Shown here: in pieces, positions 30,031-46,106 of the stretch
Position numbering within the stretch: position 1 is the stretch's first letter
Layout of the letters: every line of letters begins with the position of its first letter
Source: Burhinus oedicnemus
Taxonomy: Eukaryota; Chordata; Aves; Charadriiformes; Burhinidae
Assembly: GCA_008921705.1 (NCBI GenBank)
Contig: VFFE01007030.1
Coordinates: forward strand, 383,314 to 447,313
Reading direction: 5' to 3'
Length of the DNA stretch: 64,000 nucleotides
Translations under genes and position numbers: made by a program
The notes under the pieces: model-generated
The model's database searches: none
What the model was told of the DNA's origin: nothing
The model's input: the letters and a program-made list of their open reading frames with translations, nothing else

Positions 30031-33000
30031 CTTGCCCCAAAAGCTTTTCATACCATAACTTGCTGTAGCGCCACATTGGACTTATGTAAAGAGTGATGAC
30101 ACAACAGCTAGTTCACCAACATCTGTTTTCCCAAATTTTATTACGTTTAACATTGCTATGAAGTCCCAGCTTCTGGAAGCATGATTATTCAAGAATTTTC
30201 ACTACCTTTTAAAAAAACAAAGTGTCTACCCTCTATGTTTGAAGGTGTACCTCGTTGTAGCTGAAACATTAGGAAGTCCAGGGCAAACTTAAATTAAAAG
30301 CTGTAATTTAAGAAGGCTTATACCTTTTAAACTAATATATCATTTTTTGAGTACCAGGCTGAGATATCTGAAGAAAAACAACGTGACAGTGAGCATTATC
30401 TAAAGAAATCCACACTCTGTCTGATTTTATGCAGTAAGCAATAATTTGCATTTCCGTGAGAAACAAAACTCAGGCAAATAAGATTTCTAGAGCTCAACAG
30501 CTGCAAGGCTTCTACCTTTCTCATGTTGTTTGGTCTTTCAGAAAAGCTTCTATGGAACTGATGAAACACTGGAAATAAAAGGGGAGGTTTGAAGAGAATA
30601 ATGAAGGACAATGAGGAAGATCAAAAGCAAATGAAGAAATAAATAAAGGGATAACATCAAAATTTACAAAGACTGTAAAACTGGAGGTGAAAAAATAATC
30701 TGTACTCTGGGTTATTCGATACCAGTGACAGAATACCACAAAGTATAGATAAGTATGTTCACATTCGTCATTTTATTTCTATCATAGCATATCCAGCTAA
30801 AACTGCTGAAATAGCAACTGAACTGAAAATGTATGTATGTATCTGAGAATTAGCTGAAGAACACATCTTGAACAAGTAAAGTTACGAGCCAATTTGTAAA
30901 TCTGTTACGAACATCTGTGTCTGCAGTACAATATTGATTTTATTCCCAAGTAATACTACAGATTGGGAAGATCTAGAATGTAATAAAGTTATAAAAGGAA
31001 AGGTTTTATTCGACTCAGTGACTTGATGATTCAGATGTGTTTTAAAAGATTAAAGGAGATAAAATCAAGTTGAACTAACAAAAAATGCTCTTTAAAAGTC
31101 TGTTTTCCTTTTTATTAGTAAGTAAAGCCACTTTCACTCAACTTCCCTCTGTCCTAAGTTATTTGTAGAACTCCATGTTTTATTTAAATATTCAAGATAT
31201 CTACTAAGATATAGACAGAAGTTGCTTCATTCCTGTCACTTATTAAATAGGCTTCAGGGCTTCACTGAAGAAAAATATGAAACCTGCTTTGATTTCTGTG
31301 GGCCAGGTAATTTCAGATTATACCTCAAGATTAAATGTATACACTGCAGAAAAGGGAGCTACTGGCACAGGGAAGACAAGTATAAATAAATATTTGGTCA
31401 CTCTGTTCATGTTTAAAAGATTTAGCTATGGATTCTGGATGTTTTAATACACTCCATGCATTGTATGGGGAAGAGACACACAGAAGTAAGATTTGCATAA
31501 AATAATCCCTACGCAAACCAGAATACAGCTTAACTCCTTTATTTATCTCTGCAAATCTAGGAATCCAAATAAGATACTGTTGTTTTGAGGTTTTTATCGA
31601 TTTCCTCTGCTACACAAAATTTTACACAAACCAAAACATATGTAAATGTATCACACATCAAAATAAATTTCCCTTTACCTTTGCACTATTGAGAAACCAG
31701 AACCTGATGCTAATAACAAACAGCATCTATGTAGACGAGGCAAAGAACACTACAGAGAATGAGGCATATATCTGGCGTTAATCATACCATCAGCAGAATC
31801 TCAGATTGAAACAGTTGCAAGTAAAGTGAAATTAATAGTTTCAATTTTGTGTAAAGTCTTTTCAAACACAACCAGAACAGAACAGAATTACACTTCACAG
31901 TGAGGAGAATTTAAGGAAATAAAGAATTTGACCATAAGTAACCAAAATGAGAGGGACCTGATTGTTTCAGAAAACAAATGCTAACAGGCAGGATAAGCAT
32001 CCAGAGACATCCATATAAGCAAGAAACAGACAGTACCTAGTTCTGAACAAAAAAGCCCAACCTTCTGAAACTGCAGTACTAGTGTGCTGTCTCACTGCTT
32101 CTAGTAAACCAGAGTCATGATACTAGACAGAGAACAGGAAGAACATTTGACGTAGAAATTAGTTCCAATCAGTTGCCGATTACTTTAAATCTGTAAAAAT
32201 CTCCAGCTAACAAATTTTAAAAAAATATATATTGTAACAAAACCAGGAGGCTATTGTCATTGACGAGATAATGGGTATAAAAATGTCTTACTACCAATTC
32301 TGGATACCAGCAGAACTACATGAAAAGTCATGGATTTATACCAGAGGTATCCCCTCTGCTTATCAGTAAGGTAGGAAAAAGGAAAAAAAATCTTTTTTAA
32401 AAAAATAAAATGTTAACATTAAAAAAAAAAAAAATCCCTGACAGAGGAATGAACGAACTATGAAACAGTCAAGTAAAAAGTAGAATCAGAAAAGTCCAAG
32501 AAAAATAAGTTTTTTGAGACACCAAGGGGTACACAAGACAACCTGTTTGGGGAGGAAGAAGAGAGAAGGAGGCTAAGATATTTCTTCCATTTACACCACT
32601 CAGAGCAGTACATATGTTTCCAGGCACATTAAAGTTCCCTGCATGCAGAGCGTACATGGTTCTGCACTGATGGAATCACAGCAGTCAGAACTGTGGTGAG
32701 ATCACCAAGTACAGAAAATGCACAGGCACCAGAACTGTGAAAAAGATGCCAGATCCTAAATAGAAACACAGTGTGAACCCAAAGCTCCCCATGCTTTTAG
32801 GAGCATCTTAAGAAGTCCAGTAACAACTAGCAGGATGTGAGTGCCAACTAATTAAGCAATTATGAAATATATGTGGAAGTACATTGTACATGATGGAGCC
32901 AGATTATTTCTGATATTTTAAAGTTCAAAGAATTACTGCTGAGGAAACAAAAGCTACTGAAGAAGATAGTGCAAAGATGAGCATATCTTTGTTAGGTATA

Positions 33001-33820
33001 TAGTAGTTACAACACTGAAGTAACAACTTAGTACACAAAGGGTTGTGTTAATATTTATGTGTGATATCTGAGCACAGCCAAGGTGGACAGTCTGATCCAG
33101 GCGTTCACATAATCAATGAGAGTTCTGCTGTCTTCCCTGACACTCCATCCAGCTTAGCATCATGCCGTATGGGTACGCGTGGGTGAATCACCTGCAGCAC
33201 CTGAACAGGATGTGCAGGGAGGCTTGGTGAATCAGTGATCCAGTATCAAGGCAAGAGAGCATTATTTTCCTGGAGAGATCACTTTTTTTATGAAAGTTTC
33301 TAAATGCAGGTCATTCGCAAAACCCATTTTTGCTCCTCCTACAGTGGAGGGTATTAGGTCTGGCTTTTTGTCCAAGCTTCAAATTTAACAGTTGTTTTTA
33401 GAACGTTAAAAGTGTCCTCCTGTTTTGCAGTTGCCTAATGTATTATTCTTTTTTCTTCCGCTAAGACCGTAAAACTGCAGCTGTGCACAGCTAGACCATT
33501 GCAACATTCCTGCGACCTCAGCAGTGATGACAAAATAAAAGAGATGAAACAGCCACTGGGCAGAATCTAAAAACCTCTTTAAAACTGCATGGACTCCATG
33601 ACATGAAAAGCATTATTTAATCTAGGATACCTTAATTCCTTTTACTGCAACAAACCTCTAGTACTACAAAAATCCTGGGTCAGTTTCAAGTTCATGCTCC
33701 TCCTCCAATCACCTACATAGCTTCATATCAGATAAATATGAACTTGTTACATTTCAGCCTAGGGTTGTTACTTTTTTTTTAGTTTTTCAATGGTAGTTTG
33801 ACCACAGATCACACAAGTAC

Positions 33821-33929
33821 CTTGTAAGAGGTGAGGATGAAGAGGCTGGTGAGCAGTAAGAACAGCTGTCATCTCATCATGATCAGAAGGATGTATGTAC
33901 TCATAAATGCTATTACCAGTAAGCTCCAC
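33821..33929 (-). CDS. SIM2: SIM2 exon 4: PAS-A segment, most 5' SIM2 exon in the window
   Basis: The minus strand reads [20 protein letters not shown] and [16 protein letters not shown], a PAS-A block. The HPSDHDEM and HQPLH-HLLQ forms fit SIM2 (SIM1 has HPADHDEM and HQPYHSHFVQ). The acceptor TTCACAG| lies above 33929 and the donor CAAG|GTACTT below 33821, giving 109 bp (36 codons plus one base). It corresponds to about residue 117 onward in human SIM2. The bHLH domain and first part of PAS-A should be encoded by three further exons to the right, but I found none up to 64000. Confidence 0.96.
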
Positions 33930-36691
33930 CTGTGAAGAGACATGTAACACATGAAGTAGTGCAGCTGGCTTTTTTTTTTCCTATCCCGAAAGTGCTCTTA
34001 AGTAACCTGCATACACTGCATCTGGGTAACTATACACCATTTTTAAAACAGAAGTTGAATGTATCAAAACTGTGTTACAAATTTTACCCATTGAACTGAA
34101 CTAATTCCTTCTTCAGCAGTAACTAATATCATTGGGGCTTTTGTGGGAATTTCTGGTGATGATCTGGATACAGAAGAGCTGCTATTAGAGAGAGCTAGCA
34201 AATAAAGTGAGCAGCTAGTAGGAGGCTACTAGAGCAGCTAGTTAGATTGCCACAAAATGGGATAAAATCTCTGTGAACTGTATTAATGTCTCTCAAAAAG
34301 ACAGATATAAAAAAAAAAAAAATGTTTCTACAGGTTCCCAGAAACTATCACCCACGTTCAGCTGGCAGCTGAGCCTTCAGAGCCAAACCCCTAGACTTAC
34401 ACATTTTCTTTGTGTCTTTTCAAAGATGATCTACCACCCTGAATGCACAGTACTGCGAAGGGTTCAGAACAGTAGCCAATGAATTCAAAAGGCAGACTTC
34501 TGTAGATTTTCATGGGCACTGGTTTGAGCCTTCGCTGCTTTATGTAAACAGGCGCAGCAAAGACTAGATCTATCTTAAATATTTGTGTGTTCCCTCTTCT
34601 CACTTGAACTTTGCTCACACAGGAATGTGTTTCTGTCTTTCCCACTGTTGTACCCATAATAACTGTTGCACAAAAAAATGAATGGTGTGCACCATATGTC
34701 CTTTTTGCTAACTCTATTTGCCACGTATAAAACTCACCAACAAAAGTCTCCAGATAGATGCAGTAATTGATTTAAGGAGTGAACCAATACTTTGAGCCTG
34801 TGTTTTAAATTAGTGTCAGGCTGCCCAATTGTTCAGTGTGGCCTGATGTGCCTTGGGCCCCCAAGATCAGAGACAGCTGAGAGGTGAACTAATTTAACCC
34901 ATTCTTCTGAGCCAATCCTACTGATTTGCTAAGATGTGTGAGTTGCCTTTTCTTTGGTATAAATGAAGTTGTCTAGCCCACAAAGCAATCTTTTTCCAAA
35001 AATGTTTCTCATCATTTCATTTTCTGCATTATTCATGGAATGTCTCTTCCCAAGGCTACGCAAACTAACTTTTTTTTCTAGCCATCTATTCCCCACTGCT
35101 TCTTTCCAACAAGCCCTCCCTGCAAAAACAAAAACACCAACACTGATTTGATATTCTAACCAGAATAAAATTTCACTGAATAAGGAAAAAAAGAGAGAAA
35201 GAGAAAAAAGAAGAAATGGAGAGAGAGAAAAAGAAAGATAAAGAAAGGCAGAGAGAAAGAGAGGAAGAAGAGAAACGAAGAGAGAGGGGAAGGGAAGGGA
35301 AGGGAAGGGAAGGGAAGGGAAGGGAAGGGAAGGGGAGAAAAGCACAACAGCAAAAATCTTTATTCCCCAGATTTTATGAGCCCTCATGGATTTTGTGGCA
35401 GGGAAGCCAGCGTCATGTTAGGAATGCGTAACTTTGATCTGTGTCCCACTCATATGCTAGCATTTCCAAGCTGATGGCAGGGCAGAATTGGCTCCTATGT
35501 AAGATTACATTCTGTTGGCCTTTTAGGTGATGACAACTATCTCCATTGATCACGGTATGTGTATGTTAAAGGAAAAAAATACATTTCTTGTTTTATTATT
35601 CTTTGTAAGCCAGCAGCATCAAAGGAACAGGCTGCCCTCACTGCTCTCACAGCTGCTGCCTGTGTCTGTGCTGTATATATGCTAAATTAATTGGAAAAAC
35701 AGGGACAAAAAGGCATTTAGTTCGGGTCAACCAGTTGGACTACAGCAAATGCATGACAGGCTTAATCATTGTCTTTTGCCAAAGAGCAGGTTGGCAAGGG
35801 CAGGCACCCCAACCCCTTCTGATGAAATTTGGACTTTTTCCAGTGCCTTTGGAGGTGGGATGCTGTGAGAGAAGGGTCTCCATGCAGAGCCTGGACGCTG
35901 TCATATCGGCAGACTGGGATGATGGGGAGGGTTACCACAGGTTATTTATCTTTTGTCAGCTGTGAACTTAGCTTTCAGCCTTGGTTCATCACAGCTTCAT
36001 ACACATAGCCTGAGAAGGCACCACAGCAAGAATGAGGTAGTTAATTAATGTGATCTTATTAAAGGTATCAGTCTCTGGTACCATGCTAAAAACAAACATA
36101 TTCAGCAATCTTTCTTCCTTTGCCACCAAGTTTTGTGCATCTTTCATGGGAAGAGACATCAACAAAAAAATGGTCCCAAGGACCCAGCTGTCTTAATGGC
36201 TTACAAAGTTTGGGTCTTCTGAAATGACTTCTGTGTAATCGTGCAGTCTTGCACCTTCGGGAAAAGTAAGCTAGCAAATGAAGGGAGTGGGCGCAGTGTA
36301 GCTCTCAAAACTCTTTTTCCAATAGCCACGTGGTTTTGAAGATGTAAATGATTCAAAATCTCAGTATGTCTTCCATATTGCAGCGAGAATTAATATGTGG
36401 TATACAGGGTGCATATTTCACACTAATTAAAGTGATTTTCTGCTGAACTCCATGGGGAAAGGGTATTGAGGGATGTAAAGATTAAACCAAATATAAACTC
36501 AGGTTAAAATTGGTCAGAGAAACGTTGCTAATAACGGCTACAGAGAAGAATTAATTTCCTATCCTTTTTCTTTCCAGGCCGTTGACTTTAGTGAAAGTTA
36601 TTGCATGTGCAGCCCAGTTGTTATTCTTCAAGAAATGAATGTGTTACCTTTACAGTGTTTTTTTGTTTGTTTTTCTTTTTTTTTCTTCCAG
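33930..36691. other. Interval between the truncated SIM2 and GLI3 blocks
   Basis: This 2.8 kb segment separates the last detectable SIM2 exon from the first detectable GLI3 exon. It has no N run. Its left end must be SIM2 intron 3 and its right end GLI3 intron sequence. It contains a purine-rich low-complexity tract (35182-35342) and an unrecognised minus-strand frame of 86 codons (34657-34397). I see no exon of either gene in it. Confidence 0.75.
35182..35342. repeat. Purine-rich tract ending in a (GGGAA)n run
   Basis: Plus-strand purines run from about 35182 with GAGA/GAAA patterns, then about ten uninterrupted GGGAA units at 35286-35334. The G-rich strand could form G-quadruplex or triplex structures. 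Long Ser/Leu/Pro-rich frames on the minus strand here are repeat artefacts. Confidence 0.95.
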
Positions 36692-36897
36692 GCCTTCTGC
36701 CTTATCTAGTAGCCCGACATACTCAGAGCTTCCATTCCTTAGAATTTCCCCACACCGAAATCCTGCTGCAACATCAGAGTCTCCCTTCAGCACCCCTCAC
36801 CCGTACATTAACCCCTACATGGACTACATCAGGTCCCTGCACAGCAGCCCTTCCCTCTCCATGATCTCGGCAGCCCGTGGACTCAGCCCAACAGACG
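36692..36897 (+). CDS. GLI3: GLI3 exon (human residues about 158-227), N-terminal region
   Basis: GLI3 is the Hedgehog-pathway zinc-finger factor that is processed to a repressor. This exon reads [60 protein letters not shown] and ARGLSPTD. It follows a long pyrimidine tract and CAG at 36689-36691 and ends at the donor GACG|GTGGGT. The length is 206 bp. The [20 protein letters not shown] block and SALSSSPTY start match GLI3; GLI2 has a diverged PHMEHYLRSVHSSPTLSMI. The exon is probably the fifth of the human gene by recollection. The preceding exons, which encode the N-terminus, were not found in the 36 kb to the left. Confidence 0.96.
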
Positions 36898-42117
<5,220 letters not shown>

Positions 42118-43555
42118 TGACGTTTTCTAGAAATGTAGACAGTCCTATAAAGGGAACCACGTGGGTTGTTCCTGGTCTGACCGAAAAGGCCTCCATGCAG
42201 ATACAGAAGTGGGAGTCAACATAAGCCTCCTCGTGAGGCTGGAGGGCCATATGTACAAAGGTTACGTCAAGTCTGAAAGTAAAGTTTGAAAGTACATAGG
42301 GAGAGGAACGGGACGGCTCCTGGAAACAGGTTATAAATTTTATTTCCAGCAGGGCTTGGGTGCTTTTGAAAATGTCCTTTTCTATTCACAATCAGTAACT
42401 CACTTTCATGGTTAGTGTGAGTATTTCCCTGATGAGCTCTCTGTTAATAAAAGGTTTACATCTGGTTTTCTGTTAGGAGAGCATGCTCCCCTCCTTTTTA
42501 GAAAGTGGTAGCCATGCTTACAAGTTGTGTATCATAGATTGGTAGACTTTGAGACCACTTCTAAGGTGAAGCAGTTTGCTGAATTCTCAAGTATCCTGAC
42601 TTAGTTTTCCTTCATATTAAGAGCCTTCTTTACCCACTTCAGCATCTTTCAGACCTCTAATCTGTCTCCCTTTCTCTGGTGAAGGAGGAAAAGAGAGCAC
42701 CCCATTCCAAACTGCTCACTACTGCTGCTTTTGATCAGCCAGAAGGGATTACTCAGAGTACTCCCCTCTAGTCATAAGATGCTTACATGCTTTTTGGGAT
42801 GTACTCGGTTCCTTCCAACAAGGGAAATGAAAGGTGGTGACAAGAAAAGGTGGTGACTGTTGACTTTTGCTTGGTAGTACAGAGCAATACAACAGCATTA
42901 GACCACCTTGTTGTCCCACAGCTTTTTAAAGTCTTAGTTAGCATGCAGTTTCTTCTTCCGTGGTGTTGGCTGCATGCCATAGCTGCTGATCGCAGGGAGT
43001 GTGGGAGTTGGGAGGTTCAGTTCTGGAACACTTGGGAATATAGATAGCTACCCCTGCAGAACACATGCCTGGGAGTGTGAAGTAGTTGACTGACCAACAA
43101 TTTTTACAAGAATCAGGCAAGATAGTTGTGGAACTGGGCAGGGAAGCTGTTTTCATTCTGTTACCTTGATAGTGAAAGATTTTTTAATTCAGTTTCTGTT
43201 ATCAGTCTCACTGCACTGATAGCGTGCATAGAGATCTCACAGTAATGTAACGTACCTTGAACCCACTTCAGAAACATACTAAACCCACACAAGTAGCCTG
43301 GACTTAAACCAGAAATTAATGTGCAGTCTTCAGTGCTTGAAAGCTTAAGAATATGATACTGCCTGATTTGGATTTTGAGAGGAACCGGGAGGGATGAGGT
43401 ATGCTGGTAGTGCATTTAATGCATATTAATAATATCTTGCAGAATGGAAACTCTGTTATACATGGTTCAGGTAATGTAAATCTGCTGCTATGTTCCAGTT
43501 GCGAGGACAAATCCCCAGCTTGTATGAATGGAGATGACTTCATTGAAGTAAAAGG

Positions 43556-43640
43556 ATCGTAGAACCATAGAATAGTTTGGATTGGAAGGGACCTTTAAAA
43601 GTCATTTTAGTTCAACCCCCCTGCCATGAGCAGGGGTATA
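43556..43640 (-). mobile_element. CR1 LINE 3' terminal fragment
   Basis: Plus-strand CATAGAATAGTTTGGATTGG, AAGGGACCTTTAAAAGTCAT and TTCAACCCCCCTGCCATGAG form the reverse complement of the avian CR1 3' end. Only about 85 bp remain. Confidence 0.92.
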
Positions 43641-46028
43641 TTACACTTTCAAGGTTTTTGGTTCCTATTGGGACAGAGTTTCTGAATGCATTTAGGTAGC
43701 AGTACCAAACCACATATTTGGATGCAGACTTGATTGAATGGGTCTATTCAGTCCATAGGAAGATAGATACCCAGATGTATGCCAGAAAACAAGAAAAACA
43801 GAAGACATTGCGGTACTCATATGGCACAAGTAACGGAATTTGCACAAAGGACCTTCATGTGTTAGTAGAGATTGTGTATGCTGTAATCTACATAGAATTA
43901 CAGCTTTTGCATCCCAAGAATGTTATCACTTCTTATTTAAGCGAAAATATTTTGACCTTTGCCCATAACTTCAGCCCATTCATGAAAGGTACCTAAACAC
44001 TATCTCTAATAAGGATATTTGCTGTCCCCAGCTTTAGCTATGATATACTTGAAATGCGCTCTTTAATTTGTTTTGTGTTTGTTTTTAAAAATTAAGATCA
44101 CACATTTGAGATTCATTATAGCAGCAACTTTTCAATTAGGGATTATTTCAGAGTTAAAGACAAAAAATGTGTAGCACTATTATGCAAATGGGTTATTTTT
44201 AAACAGTAAATAGAGAATTAAAATAAGAGTGAATCGTAGTAAGGTCACTCAGCTCACCTTCTGTATTTGATGAGAATGTGTTTAGTCAGGCAATAGCTGC
44301 TTTTATCTAAATAGAGTATGAAGTTACCCTTTTACTTTGTAAAAACTAATTAAAACTATCTTAACTTGCATGGGTATACAGTAAATTAATTGTCATTAAG
44401 TAGGAATCTGAATGTCCTATCATTCATCATGCTAAAGAAAACCCCTTTCTTCTTTGTCAGAATTTTAGATTAGAAACGAGAACAAAACAATTAGCAGGAA
44501 GCCGATATTAAGACTTTTTTAAAAAAACCAATAAGAATGCCCATGTTTGCATTTAATAACAAAGTGCAATGATCAATGCAAAGCGATGCCATTTGTTTGG
44601 ATCTTTCTTCTTAAGGTTTTCTATGGTGATCTTAAAAGTACTCTTTTGCCTTTGCCCAGTCTTGTCAAAGGAAACAGAAGAGAGATTGGTAGTTTCCCTC
44701 ATTATCTGCTATCAAATTCTGAGCAAGTTGACTCAACTCACTCAAAGGCTGCTGCTCATTTATTCCACACAACGACCAAACAGATACAAGCAAGACATTG
44801 TTCTTCTGTTGTGAAGCAAGTCTGTCTCCTAATTGTGTGTTTGTACAGTATCTAGCACAGTAATTTGGCATCTCTGCCCTCTCCTGTAGTACAAATAATA
44901 ATTCCAGTACCAGCATGCACTGAGCACAAAAGCATGTTACATACGGTTTGTGCGGGTTTGGGCCTTTTGTTTTGCTCTGTGGTTCTGGAAAATGGATTTC
45001 AAAATGGGGATGGTATAAGTGGGAGACGCATTAATCAGAAAGCTAAATCTTGCCTAAAGAGCAGTAGACTTCTTGAAGGTCTGAACTTCACTGTCCATGA
45101 ACTGTCTAATGTATGGTGAAAGCATAAGGCCAAGATTGTGTATGCTTGATTGTTATTTTTTCTCATCCTGTCCTGCGTGGCATGAAAAGTGGACCAGAAT
45201 TTTCTTTGCTGCTTTAAAGCTTTTCTATAATTTTGGTGACCAGAATCCCTGACCAAATCTTCCCATCTTCTTGCTTGATCTCAAAGGGTCAGATGTGCTC
45301 CTTTAAGTATAACATCAAAGTAACTAGGAAGGGAGTAGATGGGGAAGGTATTGACAGTACCTCAGTAGCAATAACTGAAATTCCTTGTTGTGGCTCTAAA
45401 GATACTGTATGCCAAAACTGTCTTTTAAGCACTTAAATAGTTCCAAAATTCACAGCCTTTTGGGTTTGATACCTGCATTTTTCATTTGGGGAATATCTTT
45501 TACACTGCTTTTAAACGGTGTTCAGTGAAAGGCAAGCATGTTCCCTGAGGTTTCTAGATTCACCTTGAGAGTATTAGTATCCTCACTCTGATTAACTTTT
45601 GCCTATGCTCACTCAGAATGGGAATTTTTTCTTTTTCAAAGATATTCAGCATTGACCTACCCCTTTTGATATTAGTGACACTGAAAGCAACCCAATTGAC
45701 ATAAAGAATTCAGCCAGTCTGAAGAGTTAAGCCAATGTGAGAAGCTTTGGACTGGGTTTGATTTCTGATTTTCAGGCACATTTGGAGAATGAGGGTGGAG
45801 TAGCAAAGCCATTTCTTTTCCTGTCATACTGATGACAGATTTACCATTTCAAAAACTAAGACAAAATTTATGACAAACTTTCATGAAGTGAAAACAAAGT
45901 TTACACATCTGTGAGCAGAAATCAGAAGGAGAAGAAAGAAATAAAAAAGCTTCAATGTAAGAAAAAAATAATGAAGCTTCCCATGTTCACAGCCTTCAAC
46001 AAAAACTAGTGCCTGAGACAGATTCAAA

Positions 46029-46106
46029 GAAGTTTGATTTAAAGGAATGGAATAAAAAAGATTTGATGAAGTTTGATTTAAAGGTGTGGAATAAATGATA
46101 CATGTC
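46029..46106. repeat. Imperfect 39-bp tandem duplication
   Basis: The block GAAGTTTGATTTAAAGG begins at 46029 and again at 46068, each followed by a diverged TGGAATAAA. This gives a period of 39 bp and about two copies. Confidence 0.8.

Larger units (their letters stand above)
17154..33820 (-). other. SIM2: SIM2 intron 4 (16.7 kb)
   Basis: This is the largest SIM2 intron in the window. It contains a 23-bp tandem duplication (18566), a short CR1 tail (21257-21329), the pentamer array with CR1 (22162-23035) and an old CR1 (29298-30030). The rest (17154-21250, 23036-29297, 30031-33820) is AT-rich. It contains only short unrecognised open frames and homopolymers near 28951-28980 and 32387-32434. 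Confidence 0.8.

Noticed and set aside
34929..35387. Minus-strand 152-codon frame rich in Leu, Ser, Phe and Pro
   Set aside because: Most of it is the purine-rich low-complexity tract read on the opposite strand; there is no domain or independent support.
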